Shown here: piece after piece, positions 36,510 through 45,481 of the stretch | Position numbering within the stretch: position 1 is the first letter of the stretch | How the letters are laid out: every line of letters begins with the position of its first letter | From: Roseovarius mucosus | Lineage (GTDB): Bacteria; Pseudomonadota; Alphaproteobacteria; Rhodobacterales; Rhodobacteraceae | NCBI RefSeq assembly: GCF_002080415.1 | Contig: NZ_CP020474.1 | Span: 1,749,501 to 1,813,500, forward strand | Direction: 5' to 3' | Length of the DNA stretch: 64,000 bases | The notes under the pieces: generated by a model | Seen by the model: the letters and a program-made list of their open reading frames with translations, nothing else | What the model was told of the DNA's origin: nothing | Databases searched by the model: none | Position numbers and translations under genes: made by a program

Positions 36510-38465
36510 TCAAACATCCAACTCCTCCACGAACCGCGCATTCTCGGAAATATACTGGAACCGCAGTTCCGGCTTTTTCCCCATAAGGCGCTCGACCAGA
36601 TCGCCGGTCTGGCCGGGTTCGTCCTCGTCAATCGTCACGCGGATGAGTTTGCGCGAATTGGGGTCCATCGTCGTCTCTTTCAAATCCTTGGCGTCCATCT
36701 CGCCCAGACCCTTGAAGCGGCTGACGTCGATCTTGCCTTTGCCGCCCAGCCCCTTTTCCAGCCACAGATCGCGCTCGGCTTCATCGAGGCAATAGACCCG
36801 TTTTGACCCTTGGGTCAGCCGGTAGAGCGGCGGGCAGGCCAGATAGAGATGCCCCGCGTCGATCATCGGGCGCATTTGCGTGAAAAAGAACGTCATCAAC
36901 AGCGCCGCGATATGCGCGCCATCGACATCAGCGTCGGTCATGATGATGATCTTGTCATAGCGCAGATCATCAAGATTGAACTTGCTGCCAAGGCTCACGC
37001 CCAAGGCCTGCGTCAGGTCGCTGATCTCTTGATTGCTGCCCAGTTTGGACGAGGCCGCGCCCAGCACGTTCAGGATTTTGCCACGCAGCGGCAAGAGAGC
37101 TTGGGTCTTGCGATCCCGCGCCATCTTGGCCGAGCCCCCCGCGCTATCGCCCTCGACGATGAACAGCTCCGTGCCGTCGCGGGTGCTGGAAGAGCAATCC
37201 ACCAGCTTTCCGGGCAGGCGCAGCTTTTTGGTTGCGGTCTTGCGTTGGGTTTCCTTTTCCTGACGACGGCGCAGCCGTTCCTCGGCGCGCAGCACCAGAA
37301 AATCGAGAATAGCGCCCGCCGATTTGGTATCGGCCGCCAGCCAGTTGTCGAAATGGTCGCGCACCGCCCCCTCGACCATGCGGGCAGCGTCGGTGGTGGC
37401 AAGACGGTCCTTGGTCTGGCCCACGAATTCCGGCTCTCGGATAAAGCAGGACACGAGCGCACAACCCCCCGCGAGCAGGTCTTCGCGCGTGATCTGCGCG
37501 GCCTTGCGGTTATTGGACAGCTCGCCATAGGCCTTGATCCCCTTGAGGATCGCCGCCCAGAACCCGGCCTCATGCGTGCCACCCTCGGGCGTGGGCACTG
37601 TGTTGCAGTAGGATTGAATGAACCCGTCGCGCGCAGGTGTCCAGTTGATCGCCCATTCCACCTTGCCCGGAACGTTGTATTTGTCGCGGAAATCGACGGT
37701 GCCGGCAAAGGGACGCTCGGCATAGGTGGTGGCACCGCCCAAGGCCTCACCCAGATAATCGGCAAGGCCACCGGGAAATTTGAACGTGGCCTCTTGCGGG
37801 GTGTCGCCATCGCTGATCTCGGTTTTCCAGCGGATTTCGACACCGGAAAAGAGATAGGCCTTGGAGCGCGCCATCTTGAAGAGCCGCGCCGGTTTGAGCG
37901 TCAGAGAGCCGAATATCTCTGGATCAGGATGGAACGTCACCGAAGTGCCGCGTCGGTTGGGGGCAGCACCAATCTTGGCCAGGGGCGCTTGTGGAGTGCC
38001 GCGCGAGAACTCCATCATGTAAAGCTCGCGGTTGCGCGCAACCTCGACCCGCAGATGATCCGACAGCGCATTGACCACCGACGAGCCAACGCCGTGCAGG
38101 CCACCAGACGTCTGATAGCTATCGCCTGAAAATTTACCGCCCGCGTTCAGCGTGCAAAAGATGATCTCGAGCGCCGATTTCTTGGGGTCTTTGGGGTGTG
38201 GATCAACCGGAATGCCGCGCCCGTTGTCGCGCACGCTGACATGGCCGTTGGCGTGTAATTCCACCTCGATCCATGTGGCGTGGCCTGCCACCGCCTCATC
38301 CATCGAGTTGTCGATGATCTCGGCCACCATGTGATGCAAAGCGCGGTCGTCCTTGCCGCCGATATACATGCCGGGGCGCAGCCGGACATGCTCCATATCC
38401 TCGAGCACCTGAATGGAGGAGGCGTCATAATCGGATTTCGGGGTGGGCGAGAGAAGATCGTTCAT
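36510..38465 (-). CDS. parE: DNA topoisomerase IV subunit B
   Basis: The ATPase subunit of topoisomerase IV, which decatenates daughter chromosomes. The 651-residue protein has the GHKL ATPase (VRLRPGMYIGGKDDRALHHM, DNSMDEAVAGHA, DNGRGIPVDPHP, SGGLHGVGSSVVNALS), a transducer domain and the TOPRIM domain (ELFIVEGDSAGGSAKMARDR, MTDADVDGAHIAALLM). LPLRGKILNVLGA and FKGLGEMDAKDLKETTMDP mark the B subunit. The DUF4145 gene directly follows it; parC is not in the window. Confidence 0.97.
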   Translation of the reverse strand: MNDLLSPTPKSDYDASSIQVLEDMEHVRLRPGMYIGGKDDRALHHMVAEIIDNSMDEAVAGHATWIEVELHANGHVSVRDNGRGIPVDPHPKDPKKSALEIIFCTLNAGGKFSGDSYQTSGGLHGVGSSVVNALSDHLRVEVARNRELYMMEFSRGTPQAPLAKIGAAPNRRGTSVTFHPDPEIFGSLTLKPARLFKMARSKAYLFSGVEIRWKTEISDGDTPQEATFKFPGGLADYLGEALGGATTYAERPFAGTVDFRDKYNVPGKVEWAINWTPARDGFIQSYCNTVPTPEGGTHEAGFWAAILKGIKAYGELSNNRKAAQITREDLLAGGCALVSCFIREPEFVGQTKDRLATTDAARMVEGAVRDHFDNWLAADTKSAGAILDFLVLRAEERLRRRQEKETQRKTATKKLRLPGKLVDCSSSTRDGTELFIVEGDSAGGSAKMARDRKTQALLPLRGKILNVLGAASSKLGSNQEISDLTQALGVSLGSKFNLDDLRYDKIIIMTDADVDGAHIAALLMTFFFTQMRPMIDAGHLYLACPPLYRLTQGSKRVYCLDEAERDLWLEKGLGGKGKIDVSRFKGLGEMDAKDLKETTMDPNSRKLIRVTIDEDEPGQTGDLVERLMGKKPELRFQYISENARFVEELDV

Positions 38466-38540
38466 GCCACTGCTCTTTTATGTTTTTTGGGTTGGGCGAC
38501 AGTATGGCAGAGCGGGCGCGGCGGGGGAAGTGGCTGCGGC

Positions 38541-38921
38541 CTATGCGCCAGCCTGCGCGCGCAACCAATCGGCCATTTCCCCGGCATCATCCAGGCGCTG
38601 CGCAAGACGGATGATCTGCTGGCCGACGTCTTCGGGCTGCCACGCAATCTCGACCCCGTTCAGATCAAGACAGACATCCATTGCCTGATGCGCCGTGCGT
38701 TTGTTAGCATCGTTGAAGCAATGACCCTGAGAAATCGCCTCGGCATAGCTGGCGGCAAGATCAAAGACATCTTCGATCATCCCGTACAGAATGCGATTGT
38801 CGACACGCGCCAAGGCCCCTTCAAGCGATTTGTCGCGCGCAAGCCCCTGCAATTCACCGGGGTTGAGAACCGCATCGTGAATTGCCTCGACAAGCTCAGC
38901 CGAGAGAAGCACATAGCTCAT
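38541..38921 (-). CDS. doc: Doc-type toxin (Fic fold)
   Basis: Doc is a Fic-fold kinase that phosphorylates EF-Tu and halts translation. The 126-residue protein has the Doc form of the Fic motif, H67-C-F-N-D-A-N-K-R75, with the small residues that turn AMPylation into kinase activity, and LDNRILYGMIEDVFDLAASYA-like helices before it. Length is standard. Its ATG overlaps the antitoxin stop (ATGA), so toxin translation follows the antitoxin. It lies just upstream of parE on the same strand, separated by 75 bases. Confidence 0.9.
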   Translation of the reverse strand: MSYVLLSAELVEAIHDAVLNPGELQGLARDKSLEGALARVDNRILYGMIEDVFDLAASYAEAISQGHCFNDANKRTAHQAMDVCLDLNGVEIAWQPEDVGQQIIRLAQRLDDAGEMADWLRAQAGA

Positions 38922-39166
38922 TTGTCTTTGAGATACTCAAGCACCGGCTGGTTTTCGGCCCGACGCCTGCGCATAGAGGCCATAACCTCGTCCATCGTCG
39001 CATAACGCGGCTCTTGTTGCAGCGTGGCCTCTTCGGGCACCAGATACCCGATGCATTTGGAGTTCTTCATGATTGCCACCGGCTTGCCACCTGCCGCGTC
39101 GAGCACCTTTTGCGGTTCGCGCAATTCGGTGATGGTGCAGATCTGATTGGTATGCAGGCGCTTCAT
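38918..39166 (-). CDS. phd: Phd/YefM-type antitoxin
   Basis: An 82-residue partner for Doc. The N-terminal Phd DNA-binding fold shows CTITELREPQKVLDAAGGKP, AIMKNSKCIGYLVPEE; the C-terminal part (MRRRRAENQPVLEYLKDK) is the toxin-binding tail. ATG 39166 has an AGGAT site; longer in-frame starts (to 39205) run into the operator. It probably represses its own promoter through the palindrome just upstream. Confidence 0.88.
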   Translation of the reverse strand: MKRLHTNQICTITELREPQKVLDAAGGKPVAIMKNSKCIGYLVPEEATLQQEPRYATMDEVMASMRRRRAENQPVLEYLKDK

Positions 39167-39176
39167 GGGGTGATCC

Positions 39177-39206
39177 TTTGAATGTATATTCAAATATACA
39201 CTCAAA
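39177..39206. promoter_or_regulatory. Operator palindrome of the phd-doc module
   Basis: TTTGAATGTATATT, CA, AATATACACTCAAA: 14-base arms with one mismatch (13 of 14 paired) and a 2-base centre. It begins 10 bases upstream of the phd ATG and fills most of the gap to glk, so the promoter must overlap it. This is the expected position for conditional autorepression by Phd and Doc. Confidence 0.75.
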
Positions 39207-39212
39207 CGCCCA

Positions 39213-40148
39213 TTATTTCAACCTCTGCCGCAAGTAGCGCGCGCAGCCAATGAGTGCGGCGGTATCCTCGGAGATCAGATGGATCGGCATGGCTTCCATA
39301 ATGGGCCGATACGGGCCCTTGGCGACAAACACCTGACGAAACTCTGGCCTATTGAGCAGCGGCGCCATAGCGCGGGCCAGTCCGCCGATCAGGAACACGC
39401 CTCCTGTCGCCATATGGGTGAGTGCCAGATTGCCCATGACAGCGCCCAGAATTTCCAGAAACAAAGCGAGTGTCTCAGCGCATGCTCCCTGACCCTGTGA
39501 TGCGCCGGTCAGGATGTCCGGCGCGGTAAGGGTCACGCCACTGCGCAGACGGTGCAGGCGCACAAGCCCAGAGCCAGACAAGAGCGCCTCATAGGGTTTA
39601 TGCGCCACTTCTGCGCCCAAGGCCGCGATCACCGCGTTGGCCGCATCGCCCAGATGCGGCAAACCGGAATGACCGGCCTCGGCGGGCGGCACTAAAAGGT
39701 CGGCACCAACCCGGTGCACCACCGCGATATTGCTGCCTGTGCCCAGACCCAGCACCATGCGCGGGCCGTTAGGGTCAGGATGCCCTGCAAACACAGGCAT
39801 GATCCATGCGGGGTCAAGATCATCAAGCGCATAGCCCTGCGCCTGAAGGTCATTGATCAGATGCACCTCGGTTGCGCCTGTGGCATGGGCCATCTCGGCC
39901 CCGTCGATGAACCAATCGAGATTGGTCAGTTGCGCCGTGCCCGCCCGCACCGGCCCCGCCACACCGGCACAGATTGCGCGCGGGTGCGTGCCGTGCTCTG
40001 CAAGATACGCCGCCAAGATCGGCAAGAGCCCGGCAAACGCTGCGTTTTCAAAGCGCTGCACGCTGCCCGGTTTGAGCGCCGAGCCTGCTGTCAGCGCCAC
40101 CCTTGTATAGCTTGCCCCGACATCGGCGACGAGGCTCTCACCACGCAT
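39213..40148 (-). CDS. glk: Glucokinase
   Basis: Phosphorylates glucose with ATP to enter the Entner-Doudoroff or pentose routes. The 311-residue protein has the ASKHA ATP motif VADVGASYTRVALTAGS, AGVAGPVRAGTAQLTNLDW, HLINDLQAQGYAL and LGLGTGSNIAVVH, plus C-terminal THMATGGVFLIGGLARAM, of the Glk family rather than the ROK family. It overlaps the upstream aldolase gene by 11 bases. It ends 6 bases before the phd operator. Confidence 0.92.
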   Translation of the reverse strand: MRGESLVADVGASYTRVALTAGSALKPGSVQRFENAAFAGLLPILAAYLAEHGTHPRAICAGVAGPVRAGTAQLTNLDWFIDGAEMAHATGATEVHLINDLQAQGYALDDLDPAWIMPVFAGHPDPNGPRMVLGLGTGSNIAVVHRVGADLLVPPAEAGHSGLPHLGDAANAVIAALGAEVAHKPYEALLSGSGLVRLHRLRSGVTLTAPDILTGASQGQGACAETLALFLEILGAVMGNLALTHMATGGVFLIGGLARAMAPLLNRPEFRQVFVAKGPYRPIMEAMPIHLISEDTAALIGCARYLRQRLK

Positions 40149-40911
40149 CGCGCCAGCGCGCCACGGTCGCCCGTGCTGCCTGTGCCAGCATCACCACGTC
40201 GATGCCCACCGCCAGAAACTGCGCGCCACAATCGGCATAGCGCTGCGCCGTGGCGTGATCGAGCGCGAGGATGCCTGCGGCCTTGGGTGAGGCGGCGATC
40301 TGGGCAAGTGCCCCGCGAATGACCTCTTGCACCTCAGCCGCGTGGCTATCGCCCACATACCCCATATCGACCGCCAGATCGGAGGGGCCGATAAAGACGC
40401 CGTCCACGCCCTCGACCGCCAGAATATCCCCGAGCGCGTCTATACCGGCCATACTCTCGACCTGCACGATGAGACATATCTGGGCGTTGGCAGTGGGGAT
40501 GTAATCCTTGATCCGAGAGAACTCAGAGGCCCGCGCCAGCGCCGCGCCAGATCCGCGGATACCCTCGGGCGGATAGCGGGTGGCGCGCACGAGGGCGCGG
40601 GCCTGATCCGCACTCTCGACCATCGGAATGATCAGGCTCTGCGCGCCTACGTCGAGCACCTGCTTGATTGCCCATGCTTCACCCATCGGCAGTCGAACCA
40701 CCGGCAGGCTTTGCCGCCCCGCCAGCACCGCCAGTTGCGCCGAGATAGAGCGTAAATCGTTGGGCGCATGTTCCCCGTCGATCACCAGCCAATCAAACCC
40801 GGCACTCGCCAGAACCTCTGTCGCGTAAGGATCGGCAAAACCAGCCCAGCATCCAATCAGACGCTCACCGCGCAACAGGGCGGATTTGAAACGGTTTTCG
40901 GGGGCGGGCAT
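40138..40911 (-). CDS. HpcH/HpaI aldolase family protein
   Basis: Class II metal-dependent pyruvate aldolase, 257 residues. It has FDWLVIDGEHAPNDLRSI (the metal/substrate glutamate region), PMVESADQARALVRATRYPP, and IVQVESMAGIDALGDI, DGVFIGPSDLAVDMGYV, the second metal-ligand segment. Members cleave 2-keto-3-deoxy sugars or 4-hydroxy-2-oxo acids; the substrate here is unknown. The overlap with glk suggests use of a sugar acid that yields pyruvate. Confidence 0.9.
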   Translation of the reverse strand: MPAPENRFKSALLRGERLIGCWAGFADPYATEVLASAGFDWLVIDGEHAPNDLRSISAQLAVLAGRQSLPVVRLPMGEAWAIKQVLDVGAQSLIIPMVESADQARALVRATRYPPEGIRGSGAALARASEFSRIKDYIPTANAQICLIVQVESMAGIDALGDILAVEGVDGVFIGPSDLAVDMGYVGDSHAAEVQEVIRGALAQIAASPKAAGILALDHATAQRYADCGAQFLAVGIDVVMLAQAARATVARWRDAW

Positions 40912-41018
40912 CGCGGCACTCCTCTGGCTGTCCGGCGCAGCATAGACCGCGCCCGCGCGCTTTGGCGAGAGCCAAGACGGGGTTTACTTTGCCCGACATT
41001 CCCCCCAGAGATTGCCCA

Positions 41019-41918
41019 ATGAATACGCATCTCAAAGGTCTGATCATCACCGCGCTCGGCGTGCTGTTCGTCGTGCCGGATTCGCTCTTTGTGCGGCTGA
41101 TCGACGGCGACGCCGCCAGCATCGCCTTTTGGCGTGGCATCACGGCGGGGTCCGTCATCCTGACGGGCGTGCTGCTGTTTCAAGGGTTTCGGGGCATCCG
41201 CGAGGTTGCGAAAACCGGCAAGCATGGTTTGCTTTATACCTTTCTGATTGCCATCACCGCCCCCGGCTTTGTCTTTGCCGTAAGCCTGACCAGCGTCGCC
41301 AATGTGGTCTTTATCCTTGCCTCCATGCCGGTCTTTGCTGCGATTTTCAGCCGGATTTTTCTGGGCGAGTCCATCAGCAAACGCATGGTATTGACCATGG
41401 CAGGGGTGTTTGCGGGGCTTGGCGTGATCGCTTGGGGCTCGGGCGAGACGCATGGCGCGCATTGGCATGGCGATCTGATCGCGCTTGGCGTGTCGGCCAG
41501 CTTTGCCGGGGCGATGACCACGGCGCGGCAGTTGCGCGCGGTGTCGATGATCCCGGCTATTCCGCTGGCCTTTCTCGGGGCGTCGCTCGCGATCTGGCCT
41601 GCGGCACAGCCCATGACCGTCTGGCACGCCAACTGGCCCCTTATTCTGGCACATGGGGCGTTTATCAGCGTCTCAACCTGCCTGCTCACGCTGGGCCCGC
41701 GCTATCTGGCCTCGGCAGAGGTGGCGCTGCTCATCCTGCTCGAATCCGTCTTGGCACCGCTTCTCGTCTGGGCGGTGATCGGCGAAGACCCGGGGCCTTG
41801 GGCCATCCTCGGGGGTGTCGTGGTGATTGGCGCGCTCTTTGCGTCAAACCTCTGGGCGCTAGCGCATAACCGGCGCTTGCGCAACAGGCCACAGCCCCGC
41901 ACCGGCCCGCCGGTCTGA
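41019..41918 (+). CDS. DMT superfamily permease (EamA)
   Basis: A 299-residue inner-membrane transporter with ten helices from two EamA repeats: LGVLFVVPDSLFVRLIDGDA with AFWRGITAGSVILTGVLL, and later LGVSASFAGAMTTARQL, ALLILLESVLAPLLVWAVIG. ATG 41019 is preferred to an in-frame start at 40962. It is divergent from the aldolase gene. Substrate unknown. Confidence 0.88.
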   Translation: MNTHLKGLIITALGVLFVVPDSLFVRLIDGDAASIAFWRGITAGSVILTGVLLFQGFRGIREVAKTGKHGLLYTFLIAITAPGFVFAVSLTSVANVVFILASMPVFAAIFSRIFLGESISKRMVLTMAGVFAGLGVIAWGSGETHGAHWHGDLIALGVSASFAGAMTTARQLRAVSMIPAIPLAFLGASLAIWPAAQPMTVWHANWPLILAHGAFISVSTCLLTLGPRYLASAEVALLILLESVLAPLLVWAVIGEDPGPWAILGGVVVIGALFASNLWALAHNRRLRNRPQPRTGPPV

Positions 41919-41921
41919 TCC

Positions 41922-42632
41922 TCAGGTGTCGCGATAGATCACGAAACACTGCCACCCGTCATCGCGGTGGCCCCGGTCGTGATAGCCCGCCGCGCGCAGA
42001 CATTTTGCCGATGCCACATTGTCGGGATGAACAAAGGCAACCAGACGATAAAGCCAGGCATGATCCGCAAATGCACGCCGTGTGGCGCGGTGCACCAGAT
42101 CCCGCCCAAGACCGCGGCCCCAATAGTCACGGCCCAGCCAATAGCTGATTTCGGCGGTATCGCTGCTGCTGGCATCCGCGCCAAAGGCAAGCCGCATCTG
42201 CCCGATGGGCTGCGCATCAAGTGTGACGGCCAGAACATCGTGATGATCGCTCAGACCTGAGATGTCGATCAGGTCGCGTGCCAGCGCCTGTGTCAGGGTG
42301 CCGGGCCATGCCTCATACATGTGCTGCCAGACTTCGGGGTCGGACAAAAGCCGCATATAGGCCGGCACATCCGAGGGCTGCCAGCGCCGGAAATTCAAAA
42401 GGCCCGGCGTTTTGACCTTCCATGACAAGGGAGTGGCAGGCGTAGACCGCAAGCACGTGCTGTCTATGTCGGCGATAACCCAGCCAATTTGCAGCGGATC
42501 ATAGGCAAGGGCGATGTCGCGCGCATCACACCACGCTTTTTGCTCGGGTGTCAGAACGCCGTCCCATCGGCTTTGCATCGACGGTGCAGGGGCCTGCCCC
42601 GTCAGGAATGGTTTTCTGGTCCGATCAGTCAC
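41922..42632 (-). CDS. GNAT family N-acetyltransferase
   Basis: A 236-residue protein. The C-terminal part is a GNAT acetyltransferase of the RimJ type: FRRWQPSDVPAYMRLLSDPE, EISYWLGRDYWGRGLGRDLV with the acetyl-CoA pyrophosphate loop, and LVAFVHPDNVASAKCLRAAG. The N-terminal 70 residues are less typical, possibly an added domain. Start is GTG 42632. Convergent with the DMT gene, with 3 bases between. Target unknown. Confidence 0.85.
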   Translation of the reverse strand: MTDRTRKPFLTGQAPAPSMQSRWDGVLTPEQKAWCDARDIALAYDPLQIGWVIADIDSTCLRSTPATPLSWKVKTPGLLNFRRWQPSDVPAYMRLLSDPEVWQHMYEAWPGTLTQALARDLIDISGLSDHHDVLAVTLDAQPIGQMRLAFGADASSSDTAEISYWLGRDYWGRGLGRDLVHRATRRAFADHAWLYRLVAFVHPDNVASAKCLRAAGYHDRGHRDDGWQCFVIYRDT

Positions 42633-42728
42633 GTCGCGCCCCCCAAGCCTGCGGCGAAAAATGGTCGTTTGGCCCGATATGGGGGTGAGCAGGCGTTGTT
42701 CAAGAGAAGGGCCGACGGATCACGGATC

Positions 42729-42752
42729 GGGGCGGAGATCCTCCTCCGCCCC
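42729..42752 (-). terminator. Hairpin after the EF-hand gene
   Basis: GGGGCGGAG, loop of 6, CTCCGCCCC: a perfect 9-base stem in the 150-base gap between the EF-hand gene and the acetyltransferase gene. No T-run is seen, so it is a weak terminator at best. Confidence 0.5.
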
Positions 42753-42785
42753 GTCGCTGGTGATGGCACAGGTCTAAGACCCGGA

Positions 42786-43037
42786 TCAGCCGTCCGATGC
42801 GGGCAGCACACCGGCTTCGACGGCAGCGGCCACTTCCTCGGCGCTCAGTGCACCATCGGAATTGGCATCTGCCGTGGTAAAGGTCTCGGCGGTGGCGTCG
42901 GGTATCACTTGCTGAAACTCGGACATGGTCACATAGCCATCGCCATCCGCATCCATCGCGGAAAACTCGCCCGCGAATGCCATCACAGGCAGGCTCAGCG
43001 CGAGTGCAAATGTCGCGGCACCGAATTCCTTGGTCAT
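42786..43037 (-). CDS. Secreted EF-hand protein
   Basis: An 83-residue calcium-binding protein. The signal peptide (MTKEFGAATFALALSLPVMA) is followed by two EF-hand loops: D-A-D-G-D-G-Y-V-T-M-S-E and D-A-N-S-D-G-A-L-S-A-E-E, both with the 1-3-5 oxygen ligands and the position-12 Glu. ATG 43037 is preferred, with AAAGGACG upstream, over an in-frame start at 43082. It probably binds Ca2+ in the periplasm or outside; no partner is evident. Confidence 0.88.
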   Translation of the reverse strand: MTKEFGAATFALALSLPVMAFAGEFSAMDADGDGYVTMSEFQQVIPDATAETFTTADANSDGALSAEEVAAAVEAGVLPASDG

Positions 43038-43306
43038 TTGGGTCGTCCTTTCTCTGGTTAAGGGGCGCAGAGGCGCTCCCATGGACAGAGCATGCGCAGG
43101 CTTGATCCACCTGTCGCGGGGGGCGCTGATTTCGCGCCAAAAAGCGCGGAAACCGGCCAGATGCCGGGGGTGCGATACGCGGACCTACGCCGGTGTCAGC
43201 CAGCGGGCGAGAGGCCGCGCATCGCCAGGGGTGAATTGAGCAGCCCGGCGCCGATATGGGCCGGGTTCAGGCATGAGAGGAGCGCCGCCGATACGCCCGA
43301 GTCGCG

Positions 43307-44302
43307 TCAGGCGAGGGCTGCCGCCGGGCGGATCATGCCCGTTTCGATGCCGCGCCAATTGACGATGGGAGCGTTGCGATATTTGCGCGCCGCAGGATGC
43401 TCTGGGTCGAGCACACCGAGACGCACGAGGATTGAGGCAATCGCGCATTCCGCACCGCGCGTACCCCCATCAACGATCTTGAGCGCGACACCAAGCTTGC
43501 GCCGGGGCAGAATCGCAATGAAAAACGCCTCCGCCCCTGTCTTGAGCGCCACAGGCTCGGAACAGGCGCGCATGAGTTCGGTGCAGGCCCGCCCCTCACC
43601 CGCCACCAGTTCAGGATGCGCAACCATGGCCTGCCAAAGCCGAACGGCGGCGCGCTCGGCCACATCGCCGCTGTCTGACGCGCCCGCAAACCACGCCATC
43701 GCGCGGGCCATGCCATGCAGCGAACTGGCGTGATTGGGGGCGGAACACCCATCAATGCCGAAATAGGGCGACGTTTCCCCCGTGGCCTCTTCGAACGCCT
43801 CGAGCACGGCCCTTTGCACCGGGTGACTGGGATCAATGTAGTCGGCAGAGCCGCCCAGATGCCGGTTGAGCGTGAGAAAGCCCGCATGTTTTCCGGAACA
43901 GTTATTATGCACCTGACAGGGCGAGGTGCCGGAACACAACAAGGATTTATGCGCCGCCTTGTCCTGCGGGTCATGGGCACCGCAGCGCAGGTCATCATCA
44001 CTCAGGCCCAGATCAGATAGCCAGCGATTGACACGCTCGGTATGGATCGCCGCGCCATTATGAGAGGCGCAAGAGAGCGCCAGTTGCTCCGAGGTCAGCC
44101 CATGCGCATCCGCCGCCCCGCTGGTGATCAGCGGTAAAGCTTGGAGCATCTTGCACGACGAGCGCGGTAGGATCGTCTCGGAAGGGTTGCCCCAAGCCTC
44201 GACAATCGCGCCCCCAGCGTCGCAAATCACCGCATGCCCAAGGTGCACGCTCTCAGGCGAGGGGCCGCGCCAGATTTCGGTGAACGGGACAGCATTGGTC
44301 AT
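43307..44302 (-). CDS. Asparaginase (Rhizobium etli AnsA-like)
   Basis: Hydrolyses asparagine to aspartate and ammonia. The 331-residue protein belongs to the 'asparaginase II' family of Rhizobium type, not the classic E. coli one: RGPSPESVHLGHAVICDAGG, SSCKMLQALPLITSGAAD (the SxxK-type serine-lysine pair), LALSCASHNGAAIHTERV, HNNCSGKHAGFLTLNRH and IDGCSAPNHASSLHGMAR. ATG 44302 is chosen because the longer frame (to 44419) lacks family sequence. Confidence 0.88.
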   Translation of the reverse strand: MTNAVPFTEIWRGPSPESVHLGHAVICDAGGAIVEAWGNPSETILPRSSCKMLQALPLITSGAADAHGLTSEQLALSCASHNGAAIHTERVNRWLSDLGLSDDDLRCGAHDPQDKAAHKSLLCSGTSPCQVHNNCSGKHAGFLTLNRHLGGSADYIDPSHPVQRAVLEAFEEATGETSPYFGIDGCSAPNHASSLHGMARAMAWFAGASDSGDVAERAAVRLWQAMVAHPELVAGEGRACTELMRACSEPVALKTGAEAFFIAILPRRKLGVALKIVDGGTRGAECAIASILVRLGVLDPEHPAARKYRNAPIVNWRGIETGMIRPAAALA

Positions 44303-44492
44303 CGGTATACTCCGGCAGATCGGGGGACAGGCGAGATATGCGGAAATCCGCCAATTGCGTCTTTCACTTCTCGCGTGTTTCAGGCTAATATTGCAATGTC
44401 GAGACAGAACTGGTCGCATATAAAAATATTCCCGTAAAGGGTAGCTGGCGACCGAAGGATTTGAGGCTTAGGACAGCTTGGAGGCTGGACAT

Positions 44493-45020
44493 ATGATATC
44501 AAGATTTGCAGGCGGTATGGCCATCGCGGTGGCGATGCTGATCACACCCGCAGCACAGGCGCAAAGCACGAGCACCAATCAGGTGGCCACCAGCACGGCG
44601 TGGAGCGTGTTCGAGGACAGTGATCCGCGCGAATGCTGGGCGGTCTCTGCGCCCACGGAATCTGTCAACACCAAGGATGGGCGCGTGGTGGCGGTGCGGC
44701 GCGGCGATGTGCTGTTGATGACGTTCTTCCGCCCGGGTGCAGGCGTGCAGGGCCAGATTACCTTTACCGGTGGCTATCCGTTTGCCGGGGGCTCGACCGT
44801 AAACCTCAATATCGGCGGCACGCAATTCGAGCTGTTCACCGAAGGCGAATGGGCTTGGCCCGCAAGCACCGAGGATGACGCCCAAGTTCTAGCAGCGATG
44901 AAACGCGGCGCGGATGCGGTTCTGACCGCCCGCTCAGGGCGTGGCACAGTGACCAAGGATACGTTCTCTCTGCTGGGATATACTGCGGCAGTGGAAGAGG
45001 CCGAAAAACGCTGCAAGTAA
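44493..45020 (+). CDS. Invasion-associated locus B (IalB)-like secreted protein
   Basis: A 175-residue periplasmic protein with a signal peptide (MAIAVAMLITPAAQA) and an IalB-like domain: TAWSVFEDSDPRECWAVSAP, VLLMTFFRPGAGVQG, FTGGYPFAGGSTVNLNIGG and a C-terminal Cys (EKRCK) that may pair with the Cys of RECWAV. ATG 44493 follows GGAGG with 8-base spacing. Role outside pathogens is unclear. No operon partner; divergent from asparaginase. Confidence 0.8.
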   Translation: MISRFAGGMAIAVAMLITPAAQAQSTSTNQVATSTAWSVFEDSDPRECWAVSAPTESVNTKDGRVVAVRRGDVLLMTFFRPGAGVQGQITFTGGYPFAGGSTVNLNIGGTQFELFTEGEWAWPASTEDDAQVLAAMKRGADAVLTARSGRGTVTKDTFSLLGYTAAVEEAEKRCK

Positions 45021-45100
45021 CCGCGTGCGTGTGCCTGTGGCGCTATGAATTCAATGCGGCGGGCCAGATCGGCACCGCCGCTTTTCGTGACAGCGTCGCG

Positions 45101-45397
45101 CTATCCCTGAGCCGTCAGGATCGCACTGACTTTGAGTGCGCGTTGCACATTGCCCTCAACCTTCAGCTTGCCTGACATATAAGCCATGACCGGGTTTTGT
45201 GCGCCAGACAGGATGTTGCGAAACACCTCGTCGCTGGCGCTTAGAACCACATCCGCCGCTTCATCCCCGGCGCGCGCGCCTGCCTCGCTGAGCATGACGC
45301 TGCCGTGGCCTGTAATCACAAGCTTGGCGAGGCCTCTGATATGGCCCTTGGCGCGGGGCGTGAGCGTCGTGATATAGTCGTCGATGATGGCACTCAT
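45101..45397 (-). CDS. SCP2 sterol-binding domain protein
   Basis: A 98-residue single SCP2-type lipid-carrier fold: GLAKLVITGHGSVMLSEAGA, VVLSASDEVFRNILSGAQ, NPVMAYMSGKLKVEGNVQRA. Such proteins bind lipids or acyl groups in a tunnel. It sits upstream of moaE on the same strand with an 84-base gap, not necessarily in the same operon. No partner is clear. Confidence 0.88.
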   Translation of the reverse strand: MSAIIDDYITTLTPRAKGHIRGLAKLVITGHGSVMLSEAGARAGDEAADVVLSASDEVFRNILSGAQNPVMAYMSGKLKVEGNVQRALKVSAILTAQG

Positions 45398-45481
45398 GGG
45401 ATGGTCTCTGTCGGGAATTGGGTTCGCGATAGATCACCCCGGAACACGTCCGGGCGCAAGCAAAACCGCGCGTCACATGAT

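Noticed and set aside
45431..45449. CCCGGA/TCCGGG repeat between the SCP2 gene and moaE as a terminator
   Set aside because: The stem is short, no T-run follows, and such repeats are frequent in GC-rich DNA.
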